Translations under genes and position numbers: made by a program
Notes under the pieces: model-generated
Databases searched by the model: none
What the model saw: only the letters and a program-made list of their open reading frames with translations
Told to the model about the DNA's origin: nothing
Assembly: GCA_019116405.1 (NCBI GenBank)
Contig: DXBS01000056.1
Location: forward strand, 1 to 10,132
Source of the DNA: Candidatus Gallimonas intestinigallinarum
GTDB lineage: Bacteria > Bacillota_A > Clostridia > Christensenellales > Borkfalkiaceae
Reading direction: 5' to 3'
Length of the DNA stretch: 10,132 nt
Part shown: in pieces, positions 1 through 6,476 of the stretch
Layout: every line of letters starts with the position of its first letter
Numbering within the stretch: the stretch's first letter is position 1

Positions 1-303
1 CCGCCCAACATCAAGGGATACAACTATCTGCGGGAGGGGATCAAGATGGCGGTCGCCGATCCGCGCGTCATCAACAACGTGACCAAGGGGCTGTACCCCG
101 TCATCGGCGAGAAGTATGAGACGAGCGCGAGCAAGGTGGAGCGCGCCATCCGTCACGCCATCGAAGTCGCCTGGAACCGCGGCAGGGTGGACGCCGTCAA
201 CGCCATCTTCGGCGCACGCGTCTATATCGGCTCGGAAAAGCCGACCAACAGCGAATTTATCGCGCTCGTCGCAGACAAGCTCATCCTGGAAAACATGGTC
301 TGA
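1..303 (+). CDS. spo0A: Sporulation response regulator Spo0A, C-terminal DNA-binding domain (5' end missing)
   Basis: The frame is open from base 1 and gives the last 100 residues of Spo0A, whose full length is usually about 260; the phosphoreceiver domain lies outside the window. Spo0A is the phosphorelay-controlled transcription factor that commits Firmicutes to sporulation by binding 0A boxes. Family hallmarks visible in the fragment are the stretch IKGYNYLREGI near its start, SASKVERAIRHAIEVAW at fragment residues 42-58 (the helix-turn-helix with its recognition helix), and PTNSEFIALVADKL at 81-94. These match the B. subtilis Spo0A effector domain as I remember it, with no gap or frameshift. 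The stop is TGA at 301-303, followed by an intrinsic terminator. A shorter ATG-initiated reading beginning at base 46 would only be an internal methionine of this protein. The identification is firm; the true start cannot be seen. Confidence 0.96.
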   Translation, partial: PPNIKGYNYLREGIKMAVADPRVINNVTKGLYPVIGEKYETSASKVERAIRHAIEVAWNRGRVDAVNAIFGARVYIGSEKPTNSEFIALVADKLILENMV

Positions 304-343
304 ATCGTGCGCAATTGTATTCGCCATGTTTCTCCCTCCTTTG

Positions 344-374
344 AGGCATACCTCGCAAGCGGTATGCCTTTTTT
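344..374 (+). terminator. Rho-independent terminator of spo0A
   Basis: AGGCATACC at 344-352 pairs perfectly with GGTATGCCT at 361-369 around an 8-nt loop (353-360), and the stem runs into six T residues (369-374). It begins 41 nt after the spo0A stop codon. It should separate spo0A from the operon that follows, which has its own promoter at 464-492. Confidence 0.92.
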
Positions 375-463
375 GATGCGCAGGGAAGCTTCGGCGCGGC
401 GGGCTGCGGACTTTGTGGGCGAGGGGCGCCGCATTGTTTTTTATGAAAATCCCCTGAATCTTG

Positions 464-492
464 TTGAAAAATCCGAAGGAAAATGCTATAAT
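464..492 (+). promoter_or_regulatory. Sigma-A-type promoter for the ftsK operon
   Basis: TTGAAA at 464-469 (5 of 6 to consensus) is followed by a 17-nt spacer and a perfect TATAAT at 487-492. The bases just upstream of the -10 box read TGC, which makes an extended -10 element. The surrounding DNA is AT-rich against a GC-rich background. Transcription would start near 499 and leave a leader of about 110 nt before ftsK. No 0A box or LexA-type palindrome is evident around it. Confidence 0.85.
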
Positions 493-498
493 GGTACT

Positions 499-611
499 CT
501 GTATAGGAATATCACGGCGGGGCATCACAGTGCCGGTGTCCCCATGCGCGCGCAACGCGCAGGAAGGAACACGATCACAGCGCCCCCTGATGGGGCGGGA
601 CGGAGGTTGTT
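499..611 (+). other. Leader (5' UTR) of ftsK with hairpins and a repeated motif
   Basis: The predicted leader contains several compact elements. GGCA at 521-524 faces TGCC at 531-534. TGCGCG at 545-550 pairs with CGCGCA at 556-561. CGCCCC at 581-586 pairs with GGGGCG at 592-597, and this last hairpin ends 4 nt before the Shine-Dalgarno sequence. ATCACAGTGCC at 524-534 recurs as ATCACAGCGCC at 574-584 (10 of 11 bases), with a looser relative ATCACGGCG at 511-519. I do not recognise a known riboswitch or T-box here. Translational control or a protein-binding leader is possible, but chance GC-rich pairing is not excluded. Confidence 0.4.
602..606 (+). promoter_or_regulatory. Shine-Dalgarno site fixing the TTG start of ftsK
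   Basis: GGAGG lies 5 nt upstream of the TTG codon at 612-614. The later in-frame GTG (654) and ATG (687) codons have no comparable site, and an ATG start at 687 would cut into the first membrane segment. The TTG start is therefore preferred. Confidence 0.8.
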
Positions 612-3600
612 TTGAACGGAGTCGGTCGCGGAGAAAACAAACAGAATAAAAATGTGGGCGCACTCCTGACGCGGGAGACGATCGGCATGACGCTGCTCTT
701 GTTCAGCGCCGTCATGCTGTTTATCTGCGTCACGGGCGGCGCGGTCTTCGGTGAGATCGGCGTAGCGATCACGGCATTTTTTGTGGGACTTGCGGGATTT
801 TTCGTCTACCCGCTTCTTGTGCTGCTGCTCTATTTCTCGTTCGTGCTCGTCTTCGGAAAGAAGCCCATTCCTGCACGCTGGATCGCCCGCGTGTACTTCC
901 TGCTCGCCGCGATCTTTCTCATTGTGCAGACGGCGACGGCGGAGCCCTACTTTTCGCTTGGGTTCGGCGGCTATATGAACGCCTGCTGGACGGCGGCGGG
1001 GGAGGGGATCTCCGGCGGCACGGGCGGCGGCGTCCTGCTCGGGCTCATCGCCTATCCCGTCCGCGCCATTCTCTCGGGCGTGGGCGCATACATTCTCTAC
1101 GCACTGCTCATCGTGCTCGCGCTCTATCTCATCGCGCTGGATACCCCCCTGCGCGCGCTCATTCTTCCCTCTGCGCGCAGGCGCCCCGAAAAGCGGCGCA
1201 GGCAGGAGGGCGTCTCGTTTGACGATCTGCCCGAGCCTTCCCGTGCATCCGCGCGGCAGGAGGCCCCTGCAGCGCCCGCGGAGGCGGTCGCGCCGACCGA
1301 TGTGCCGATTTCTGCGGGCTACGGTGCGCCCGGCTATCAGCCGCCCACCTATCCCGGGGCGTACGTCGCACCTGCACCCGAGCCCGCTCCCTACGGCGGC
1401 TATGCCGAGCAGACAAAGCCCAAGGTGCAGCCGCCGCTCTCCGCACAGGACGCCTACGAGCGCAGCCGTGCCATCCTCTTTGACACCGACCCCGCAAGCG
1501 ACTATAAAAACAATCTCATCTTTGACCGCGATTCGCGCTTCAACACCTATCCGCGCCGTTCGAGCGTGGGGCCTTCGGGTACGGCGGCGGACGCGGGCAA
1601 GACTGCGGCGCGTTCCGATGCGAGCGAGGATTCGTCCGACGTGAGCTATACCGAACGGTATCTCTCCCAGACGGAGTCCTCCCGCCCCGTCATGCCCAAG
1701 CGCGTGACACAGGAGCGGCCCGCCTCCGCCATCGGGCAGGACGACTTCAACTATCCGCAGTCGCCCTCCTATCGCGCGCCCTCCATTCCGCTCTATCCGA
1801 CGCACGATTACTATGCGAACGACGTCCCGTACGATGCGTCCAATCAGACGGAGGATCTCCCTGCGCCCGAACCCAAACAGGAGTGGTCGGCGCAGACGGC
1901 AAGACCTTCGTATACGCCCTATGCCTACCCGCAGCCTGCGCCCGAACCTGTTTCGGACGAGCCTGCGCGCAACGGAACAGATTTTGAGTCCGTGCGCGGT
2001 GCGGCAATGCCCGCGCCGGAGCCGGAGCCTGCGCCCAAAGCGCAGCCCGCGCCCGCGCCTGTTTTCCGGCCGGAGCCGGAGATTGCGCCCAAGGCGGAAC
2101 CTGCGCCCGAAATGCCGGAGCGCGTTTCCTACCTCGATCCCGTCAAATCGGGCGAGATCGATGCGCAGCCGACGCCCTCCGCGCCCGCTGACCCCGAGCC
2201 GTCTGCGCCCGCCTATCCCACGCAGCCCTCGCCCTATGCCCGCCGCGAGACGCCCGCGCAGCAGGAACCCTCGTACGATTCCAAGGCGCGCGAGCGGGAG
2301 TTCAGGAGCATCTTTGCCCGTCCCGTGGAGGAGCGCACGCGCGTTGAGGATACGCCCTCGTCCGTGCCGCCGGAGCGCTTTGACAGGACCAAGCTCAGCC
2401 GCGCGGACCGCTTTGAAATGCCCGAGCCGCAGGAGGATCCCATCGCCGACCGCGGGCGGGACGTCTTTGAGCGTTCGCCCGCGGAGGACGCGCCCTCCGC
2501 GCAGAGCCGCGTGTACGATGCACCCGTTCCCTCGGCGGCAAACCTGTTCGATAACGACGCCGAGATGGACGACGCGGACTACCGCGAAGAACCCGCCCTG
2601 CCTGTGCCGTCCGCACGCGAAAGGGGCGAAAGGGCCCGCACGCGCACGCCGCGCGGCGTCGATGCGCGCGAGTTTTCCGAGGCGCCCGAGGAGAGCAAGC
2701 CCGCGCCTCAGCCCAAGAAACACAAGTATCAGGCATATGTCCGCCCCAGCGTGGACAATCTTGACCGCTATGACGACAATGTGCGCATCTCCCAGGAGGA
2801 GATCGAACAAAATTCCGAGATCATCCTCGATACCCTGCAGGGCTTCCGTGTGGACGCCGAAGTCGTCAAAGTGACCATCGGCTCCGCCGTCACCCGCTAC
2901 GATATCGATATCCCGCGCAACATTGCGGTGCGCTCTGTCATCAAGCGCGATGCCGAGATCGCGATGCGTCTGCACGCGCGCGACGGCGTCAATATCTACT
3001 CCAACTCCGAGGTGGGTGCGATCTCCGTCGAAGTCCCCAACTCCGTCCGCGCGACGGTGGGGCTGCGCTCGGTCATGGAGGCGCCCGAATATGTGAACGG
3101 CAAGCCCAATTCCCTGATGTTTGCCATCGGCAAGGACGTCGAGGGGCGCAACGTGTGCGGCAATATCGTCAAGATGAAGCACCTGCTCGTCGCCGGCGCG
3201 ACGGGCTCGGGCAAGTCGGTGTGCCTCAACTCCATGCTCATCAGCCTCATCTGCAAGTATTCGCCCGAGGAACTGCGGCTCATCCTCATCGACCCCAAAA
3301 AGGTGGAGTTCGCCGTGTTCGACGGGCTGCCGCACCTGATGATCAACGAGATCATCGCCGACGCGCAGAAGGCGGTTGCCGCGCTCAACTGGGCGATCAA
3401 GGAGATGGAGCGCCGCTATACCCTCTTCGAGCAGAAGACGCGCAGCGGCTCCAACGTGCACAATCTGGACGAGTACAACGCCTCCATTACAGACGGAGAG
3501 GAAAAGCTTCCCAAGATCGTCATCGTCGTGGACGAGCTCGCCGACCTGATGTCCGTCGCCAAGAAGGACATCGAGGACCGCATCCAGCGCCTCGCACAGA

Positions 3601-4205
3601 AGGCGCGCGCGGCGGGCATGCACCTCGTCATTGCGACGCAGCGCCCCTCGGTGGACGTCATCACGGGCGTCATCAAGGGAAATCTTCCCACGCGGCTCGC
3701 CTTCCGCGTCGTGCAGGAAGTGGACTCCCGCACCATTCTCGATGAATCGGGCGCGGAAAAACTGCTGGGTCTTGGCGATATGCTCTATCGCACCGAGGGC
3801 ATGTACAGCTGCCTGCGCGTGCAGGGCGCGTTCATCGACTCCAAGGAAGTCCAGCGCGTCGTTGAGGATATCAAGGCGAACAACGAGGCATATTTCGACG
3901 AGTCCGTTGCAGACTATATCAACAAGACGGAGGGCGGCGCGAGCGGCGGCGGTGACGACGATGCAGACGGCGGCGCGGTCGATCCGCAGTACATCAAGGC
4001 GCTCGCCATCGTGGTCAAGCTGGGCTCGGCGTCCATTTCACTCATCCAGCGCAAGTGCTCGGTCGGCTACAACCATGCAGGCAAGATCATCGAATGGATG
4101 GAGCTCATGGGCTACATCTCGCCCTTTGACGGCAAGGCAAAGGCGCGCACCGTCCTTCTTACCAAGGAAGACTTTGAAGCAAAATACGGAGACATTGACG
4201 GATGA
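612..4205 (+). CDS. ftsK: DNA translocase FtsK/SpoIIIE with an unusually long Pro/Ala/Glu-rich linker
   Basis: This is a septum-anchored, ATP-driven DNA pump that moves chromosomes during division and, in spore formers, into the forespore. Residues 23-176 hold four or five hydrophobic membrane segments (about 23-45, 50-82, 90-108, 139-176). Residues about 188-700 are a low-complexity, probably disordered linker rich in Pro, Ala, Glu, Ser and Tyr, including PEPAP-like repeats near 467-503. The motor follows: the alpha region from about 714, Walker A GATGSGKS at 862-869 (K868), Walker B with D974-E975 in VVDELADL, and ATQRPSVDVITGVIKGNLP from 1008. The C-terminal gamma winged-helix domain is at 1121-1196, after a Gly/Asp linker. 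At 1197 aa it is much longer than B. subtilis SpoIIIE (about 790), nearly all because of the linker. The start is TTG with a good Shine-Dalgarno site; the stop overlaps the rimO start (ATGA). The name spoIIIE would fit equally well. Confidence 0.95.
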   Translation: MNGVGRGENKQNKNVGALLTRETIGMTLLLFSAVMLFICVTGGAVFGEIGVAITAFFVGLAGFFVYPLLVLLLYFSFVLVFGKKPIPARWIARVYFLLAAIFLIVQTATAEPYFSLGFGGYMNACWTAAGEGISGGTGGGVLLGLIAYPVRAILSGVGAYILYALLIVLALYLIALDTPLRALILPSARRRPEKRRRQEGVSFDDLPEPSRASARQEAPAAPAEAVAPTDVPISAGYGAPGYQPPTYPGAYVAPAPEPAPYGGYAEQTKPKVQPPLSAQDAYERSRAILFDTDPASDYKNNLIFDRDSRFNTYPRRSSVGPSGTAADAGKTAARSDASEDSSDVSYTERYLSQTESSRPVMPKRVTQERPASAIGQDDFNYPQSPSYRAPSIPLYPTHDYYANDVPYDASNQTEDLPAPEPKQEWSAQTARPSYTPYAYPQPAPEPVSDEPARNGTDFESVRGAAMPAPEPEPAPKAQPAPAPVFRPEPEIAPKAEPAPEMPERVSYLDPVKSGEIDAQPTPSAPADPEPSAPAYPTQPSPYARRETPAQQEPSYDSKAREREFRSIFARPVEERTRVEDTPSSVPPERFDRTKLSRADRFEMPEPQEDPIADRGRDVFERSPAEDAPSAQSRVYDAPVPSAANLFDNDAEMDDADYREEPALPVPSARERGERARTRTPRGVDAREFSEAPEESKPAPQPKKHKYQAYVRPSVDNLDRYDDNVRISQEEIEQNSEIILDTLQGFRVDAEVVKVTIGSAVTRYDIDIPRNIAVRSVIKRDAEIAMRLHARDGVNIYSNSEVGAISVEVPNSVRATVGLRSVMEAPEYVNGKPNSLMFAIGKDVEGRNVCGNIVKMKHLLVAGATGSGKSVCLNSMLISLICKYSPEELRLILIDPKKVEFAVFDGLPHLMINEIIADAQKAVAALNWAIKEMERRYTLFEQKTRSGSNVHNLDEYNASITDGEEKLPKIVIVVDELADLMSVAKKDIEDRIQRLAQKARAAGMHLVIATQRPSVDVITGVIKGNLPTRLAFRVVQEVDSRTILDESGAEKLLGLGDMLYRTEGMYSCLRVQGAFIDSKEVQRVVEDIKANNEAYFDESVADYINKTEGGASGGGDDDADGGAVDPQYIKALAIVVKLGSASISLIQRKCSVGYNHAGKIIEWMELMGYISPFDGKAKARTVLLTKEDFEAKYGDIDG
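3972..4199 (+). repeat. FtsK gamma domain, copy 1 (C-terminus of FtsK)
   Basis: This segment encodes FtsK residues 1121-1196, from GAVDPQYIK to KYGDID, and is the native gamma winged-helix domain that reads polarity sequences such as KOPS or SRS. It has a paralogous copy at 6224-6451. GC content by hand count is 129 of 228 (57%). The recognition-helix region reads QRKCSVGYNHAGKIIEWME. Confidence 0.9.
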
Positions 4206-5506
4206 ACAAGGTATTCGGCATGATCTCCCTCGGCTGTGACAAGAACCGCGTGGACGGCGAACGGCTGCTGGGCGAGGTCCGCCGCCACGGCTGTCCCATC
4301 ACGGACGATATTCAACAAGCGCAGGTGCTCATCGTCAACACCTGCGCCTTCCTGAATGATGCGCGGAAGGAGGCGATCGAAGCCATTCTCGAGGGCAATT
4401 CCAACCGCAGCGGAAAGCTGGAAAAGATCGTCGTCGCAGGGTGTCTTCCCGAAAAGTTCGTCGATGAACTCTATCCCGCACTGACGGAAGGGGACGTCTT
4501 TCTGGGTGTTTCGGATTGCTCCGAACTCTTTCCCGCTCTCGAGCGCGCCTATGCGGGCGAGCGCGTCAACGCCGTCCATACGGGCTGCGAGGGGGGTGAG
4601 CGCGTCATCACCACGCCGCCTCACCTCAAGTACTTAAAGATCGCCGACGGCTGCTGCAATCACTGTACATACTGCCTCATCCCCGCCATCCGCGGCAAGT
4701 ACCGCTCCTATCCCATGGAACAGCTCATCGCGGAGGCGAAAAGCCTCGGGGACACGCACGAGCTGGTGCTCGTCGCGCAGGATACGACGCGCTACGGCGT
4801 GGACACGGGCGAAAATTTATTTGTGCCTCTGCTCAAAAAACTTTCTGAACTTGACAACATCTGTCATATTCGTCTGCTATACTGTTATCCGGAAGTGGTC
4901 ACGGACGAACTCATCGCCGAGGTGCGCGACAATCCCAAGATCATCAAGTACCTCGATATCCCGCTCCAGCACAGCGAGGACAGGGTATTGAAGCTGATGG
5001 GGCGGCGGGGCACGCGTGAGAGCTACTTGCAGCTCATTCAAAAGCTGCGCCGCGAGATCTCCGGCATCGCGCTGCGCTCTACCTTCATCGCGGGCTTTCC
5101 GACCGAGACGGAGAAGGAAGTCGAGGGGCTGAAAGAGTTCCTCAGCAAGGCGCGCTTTGAAAACTGCGGCTTCTTCGCCTATTCGCGCGAGGAGGGGACG
5201 CCCGCCTACAAACTCAAAGGACAGATCCCCGCCCGCACCAAGCAGCGCCGCGTCAGGGCGCTCTACAAGGTGCAGGAGGCGATCGCGGACGAGTACCTTG
5301 CGTCCTTTGTCGGGAAAACCGTGCGCGTCGTGTGCGACGAAGTAGACTTTGCGCGCGGCTGTTTTGTCGGCAGGACATACTTTCAGGCGTACGGCGTGGA
5401 CGGCGTGACTTATTTTACCGCCCCGCATGCGACGACGGGCGAGGAATACGACGTCGTCATCGAACGCACAAAGGCAGGAAATCTCATCGGACAGGCGAAG
5501 GAGTAA
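4202..5506 (+). CDS. rimO: Ribosomal protein S12 methylthiotransferase RimO
   Basis: RimO is a radical-SAM enzyme that adds a methylthio group to a conserved aspartate of ribosomal protein S12. The order of domains is standard: an N-terminal UPF0004/MTTase domain with cluster cysteines C12 (in SLGCDKNRVDGE, the RimO version of the motif), C48 (VNTCAFLND) and C81 (AGCLPEKF); the radical-SAM CxxxCxxC motif at C151, C155 and C158 (GCCNHCTYCLIPAIRG); and a C-terminal TRAM-like domain from about 370. The SLGCxKNxVD motif favours RimO over MiaB and MtaB. The length of 434 aa is normal for the family. The ATG overlaps the ftsK stop by 4 nt, with GGAG about 10 nt upstream inside ftsK, so translation is probably coupled to ftsK. 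The gene is intact and its codon use is like its neighbours. Confidence 0.95.
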   Translation: MNKVFGMISLGCDKNRVDGERLLGEVRRHGCPITDDIQQAQVLIVNTCAFLNDARKEAIEAILEGNSNRSGKLEKIVVAGCLPEKFVDELYPALTEGDVFLGVSDCSELFPALERAYAGERVNAVHTGCEGGERVITTPPHLKYLKIADGCCNHCTYCLIPAIRGKYRSYPMEQLIAEAKSLGDTHELVLVAQDTTRYGVDTGENLFVPLLKKLSELDNICHIRLLYCYPEVVTDELIAEVRDNPKIIKYLDIPLQHSEDRVLKLMGRRGTRESYLQLIQKLRREISGIALRSTFIAGFPTETEKEVEGLKEFLSKARFENCGFFAYSREEGTPAYKLKGQIPARTKQRRVRALYKVQEAIADEYLASFVGKTVRVVCDEVDFARGCFVGRTYFQAYGVDGVTYFTAPHATTGEEYDVVIERTKAGNLIGQAKE

Positions 5507-5509
5507 GCT

Positions 5510-6475
5510 ATGAATCTTCCCAATAAAATTACGTTGACGCGCATTTTCATGATCCCCGTGTTCGTCCTCTTCTTCTATCTGGACGTTATGGACGGGTGGA
5601 ATTATCTCATTGCGGCGATCGTCTTTGTTCTCGCCGCCGCAACGGACGCGCTGGACGGTCACATTGCCCGCAGCCGCAACCTGGTCACCAACCTCGGCAA
5701 GTTCCTCGATCCCATCGCGGACAAGGTGCTCGTCGCCACGGCGTTCATCCTGCTGTTGACGCGCATGGAGGCGTTCTATGCGCCTTTCTACATCTTCAAC
5801 GGCGGGAGCGTTGCTGCGGTGCTCGACGCAAGCTATGCAATGACCGTGGTAGCCGGCGTTTGCGTCGCGCTCATCATGACGCGCGAGCTCATCGTCAGCG
5901 GCTTCCGCATGGTCGCCGCCGAGAGAAAGCTCGTCATCGCGGCGGATAAACTGGGCAAGGTCAAGACGACCTGTCAGGACGCTGCCATCGCCTTCCTTTT
6001 GGTCGGGCTGAGTTTCTCAGGCAGCACGGCGGGACAGGCGATCGGCTTTATCGGGATCGTGCTCTTCTTTGCCTGCACCGTCCTCACCGTCCTCTCGGGC
6101 GTCAACTATATTGTCAAAAACAGGCAGGTCCTCACCGAGGAGAAGGGGGAGACGCAGGCGCATTCCGATGGGGCGGCTGCGGATACTGTCAGCAAAGCGG
6201 CAAACAGCGCAGGCGGCGTTGACGGCGCAGTCGAACCGTACTATATCAAAGTCCTTGCAGCTGTCATCAAATACGATGTCGTATCCCTTTCGATGATTCA
6301 ACGAAAGTGTGATATCGGCTATATAAAAGCGTGCAGAGCCGTCGAATGGTTGGAGAAGTCGGGATATATTTCGCCTTTTGACGAAAACGCAAAGACACGC
6401 ACCATCCTTTTCACAAAAGAGGACTTTGAAGCAAAATACGGAGATATTGACAAATACGGGGAGCAGAACGAATGA
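5510..6475 (+). CDS. pgsA: Phosphatidylglycerophosphate synthase PgsA fused to a C-terminal FtsK gamma domain
   Basis: PgsA makes phosphatidylglycerophosphate from CDP-diacylglycerol and glycerol-3-phosphate in the cytoplasmic membrane, the committed step to phosphatidylglycerol and cardiolipin. The start MNLPNKITLTRIFMIPVF is typical. The CDP-alcohol phosphotransferase motif D-x2-D-G-x2-A-R-x8-G-x3-D-x3-D is complete: D46, D49, G50, A53, R54, G63, D67, D71. Several membrane helices extend to about residue 203, where a normal PgsA (roughly 190-200 aa) would end. The frame then continues without a break through an Ala/Ser/Asp linker (about 208-238) into a gamma winged-helix domain (239-314) very like that of the FtsK encoded upstream, and ends at 321. 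AAGGAG lies 6 nt before the ATG, and the gap from rimO is 3 nt. The core assignment is firm and the fusion is read directly; a role for the tail is unknown. PgsA termini are expected on the cytosolic side, so the tail could reach DNA. Confidence 0.93.
   Translation: MNLPNKITLTRIFMIPVFVLFFYLDVMDGWNYLIAAIVFVLAAATDALDGHIARSRNLVTNLGKFLDPIADKVLVATAFILLLTRMEAFYAPFYIFNGGSVAAVLDASYAMTVVAGVCVALIMTRELIVSGFRMVAAERKLVIAADKLGKVKTTCQDAAIAFLLVGLSFSGSTAGQAIGFIGIVLFFACTVLTVLSGVNYIVKNRQVLTEEKGETQAHSDGAAADTVSKAANSAGGVDGAVEPYYIKVLAAVIKYDVVSLSMIQRKCDIGYIKACRAVEWLEKSGYISPFDENAKTRTILFTKEDFEAKYGDIDKYGEQNE
6224..6451 (+). repeat. FtsK gamma domain, copy 2, embedded as the C-terminus of PgsA
   Basis: PgsA residues 239-314 align without gaps to FtsK residues 1121-1196. 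I count 49 identities in 76 positions, including YISPFD, the core IQRKC and the final 13 residues TKEDFEAKYGDID. GC content by hand count is 100 of 228 (44%), against 57% for the FtsK copy and a GC-rich background. The last part is also close at the DNA level: both copies contain gactttgaagcaaaatacgg. The recognition-helix region reads QRKCDIGYIKACRAVEWLE, so the fold looks intact, but some likely DNA-contact positions differ from the FtsK copy. Confidence 0.9.
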
Positions 6476-6476
6476 T
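6447..6476 (+). promoter_or_regulatory. Possible internal promoter before cinA-recA
   Basis: A perfect -35 hexamer TTGACA lies at 6447-6452 inside the end of pgsA. After an 18-nt spacer comes AATGAT at 6471-6476, which matches 4 of 6 bases of the -10 consensus. Transcription would start near 6483, between pgsA and cinA. The TTGAC bases are also Ile-Asp codons that are conserved in the ftsK copy of the domain, so the -35 match may be a by-product of coding. This is a weak candidate for separate cinA-recA expression. Confidence 0.3.

Larger units (their letters stand above)
304..611 (+). other. Intergenic region between spo0A and ftsK
   Basis: This 308-base gap is the only sizeable non-coding stretch. 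From left to right it holds the spo0A terminator (344-374), a GC-rich stretch (about 375-435) in which I recognise nothing, a short AT-rich block, the ftsK promoter (464-492) and the ftsK leader. In the GC-rich stretch, CGGCGC at 392-397 could pair with GCGCCG at 426-431 just before a T-rich run, but the 28-nt loop makes this a poor terminator candidate. Short open frames that cross the gap run through the terminator and have no protein-like composition, so I do not call a gene here. Confidence 0.7.

Noticed and set aside
1..327. Minus-strand ORF with a good Shine-Dalgarno-like AAAGGAGGG before an ATG at 327, running off the left edge
   Set aside because: It lies opposite the spo0A codons in register, is stop-free only because spo0A here uses no TTA, CTA or TCA codons, and its translation resembles no protein I know.
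392..440. Second terminator-like hairpin (CGGCGC/GCGCCG) before a T-rich run
   Set aside because: The 28-nt loop and the interrupted T tract make it weak, and the hairpin at 344-374 already ends spo0A.
307..615. 102-codon ORF across the spo0A-ftsK gap
   Set aside because: It runs through the intrinsic terminator and the ftsK promoter, has no ribosome-binding site and has no protein-like pattern.
1947..1961. SOS-box-like cgaacctgtttcg inside ftsK
   Set aside because: The half-site spacing is wrong for a LexA operator and it lies in the middle of the coding region, far from any start.
1813..2874. 353-codon + strand ORF inside ftsK in another frame
   Set aside because: It is an Arg/Pro/Ser-rich frame-shift shadow of the Pro/Ala/Glu linker, with no start signal or domain.
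525..3623. Antisense open frame of 1032 codons opposite ftsK
   Set aside because: It mirrors the GC-rich codon bias of ftsK and translates to Arg/Gly/His-rich low-complexity sequence without any domain. The sense strand has membrane, Walker A, Walker B and gamma motifs.
4195..4224. Promoter-like TTGACG with CATGAT at 18-nt spacing at the ftsK-rimO junction
   Set aside because: The -35-like bases are conserved Ile-Asp codons and the -10 match is weak; the 4-nt overlap points to translational coupling within one transcript.
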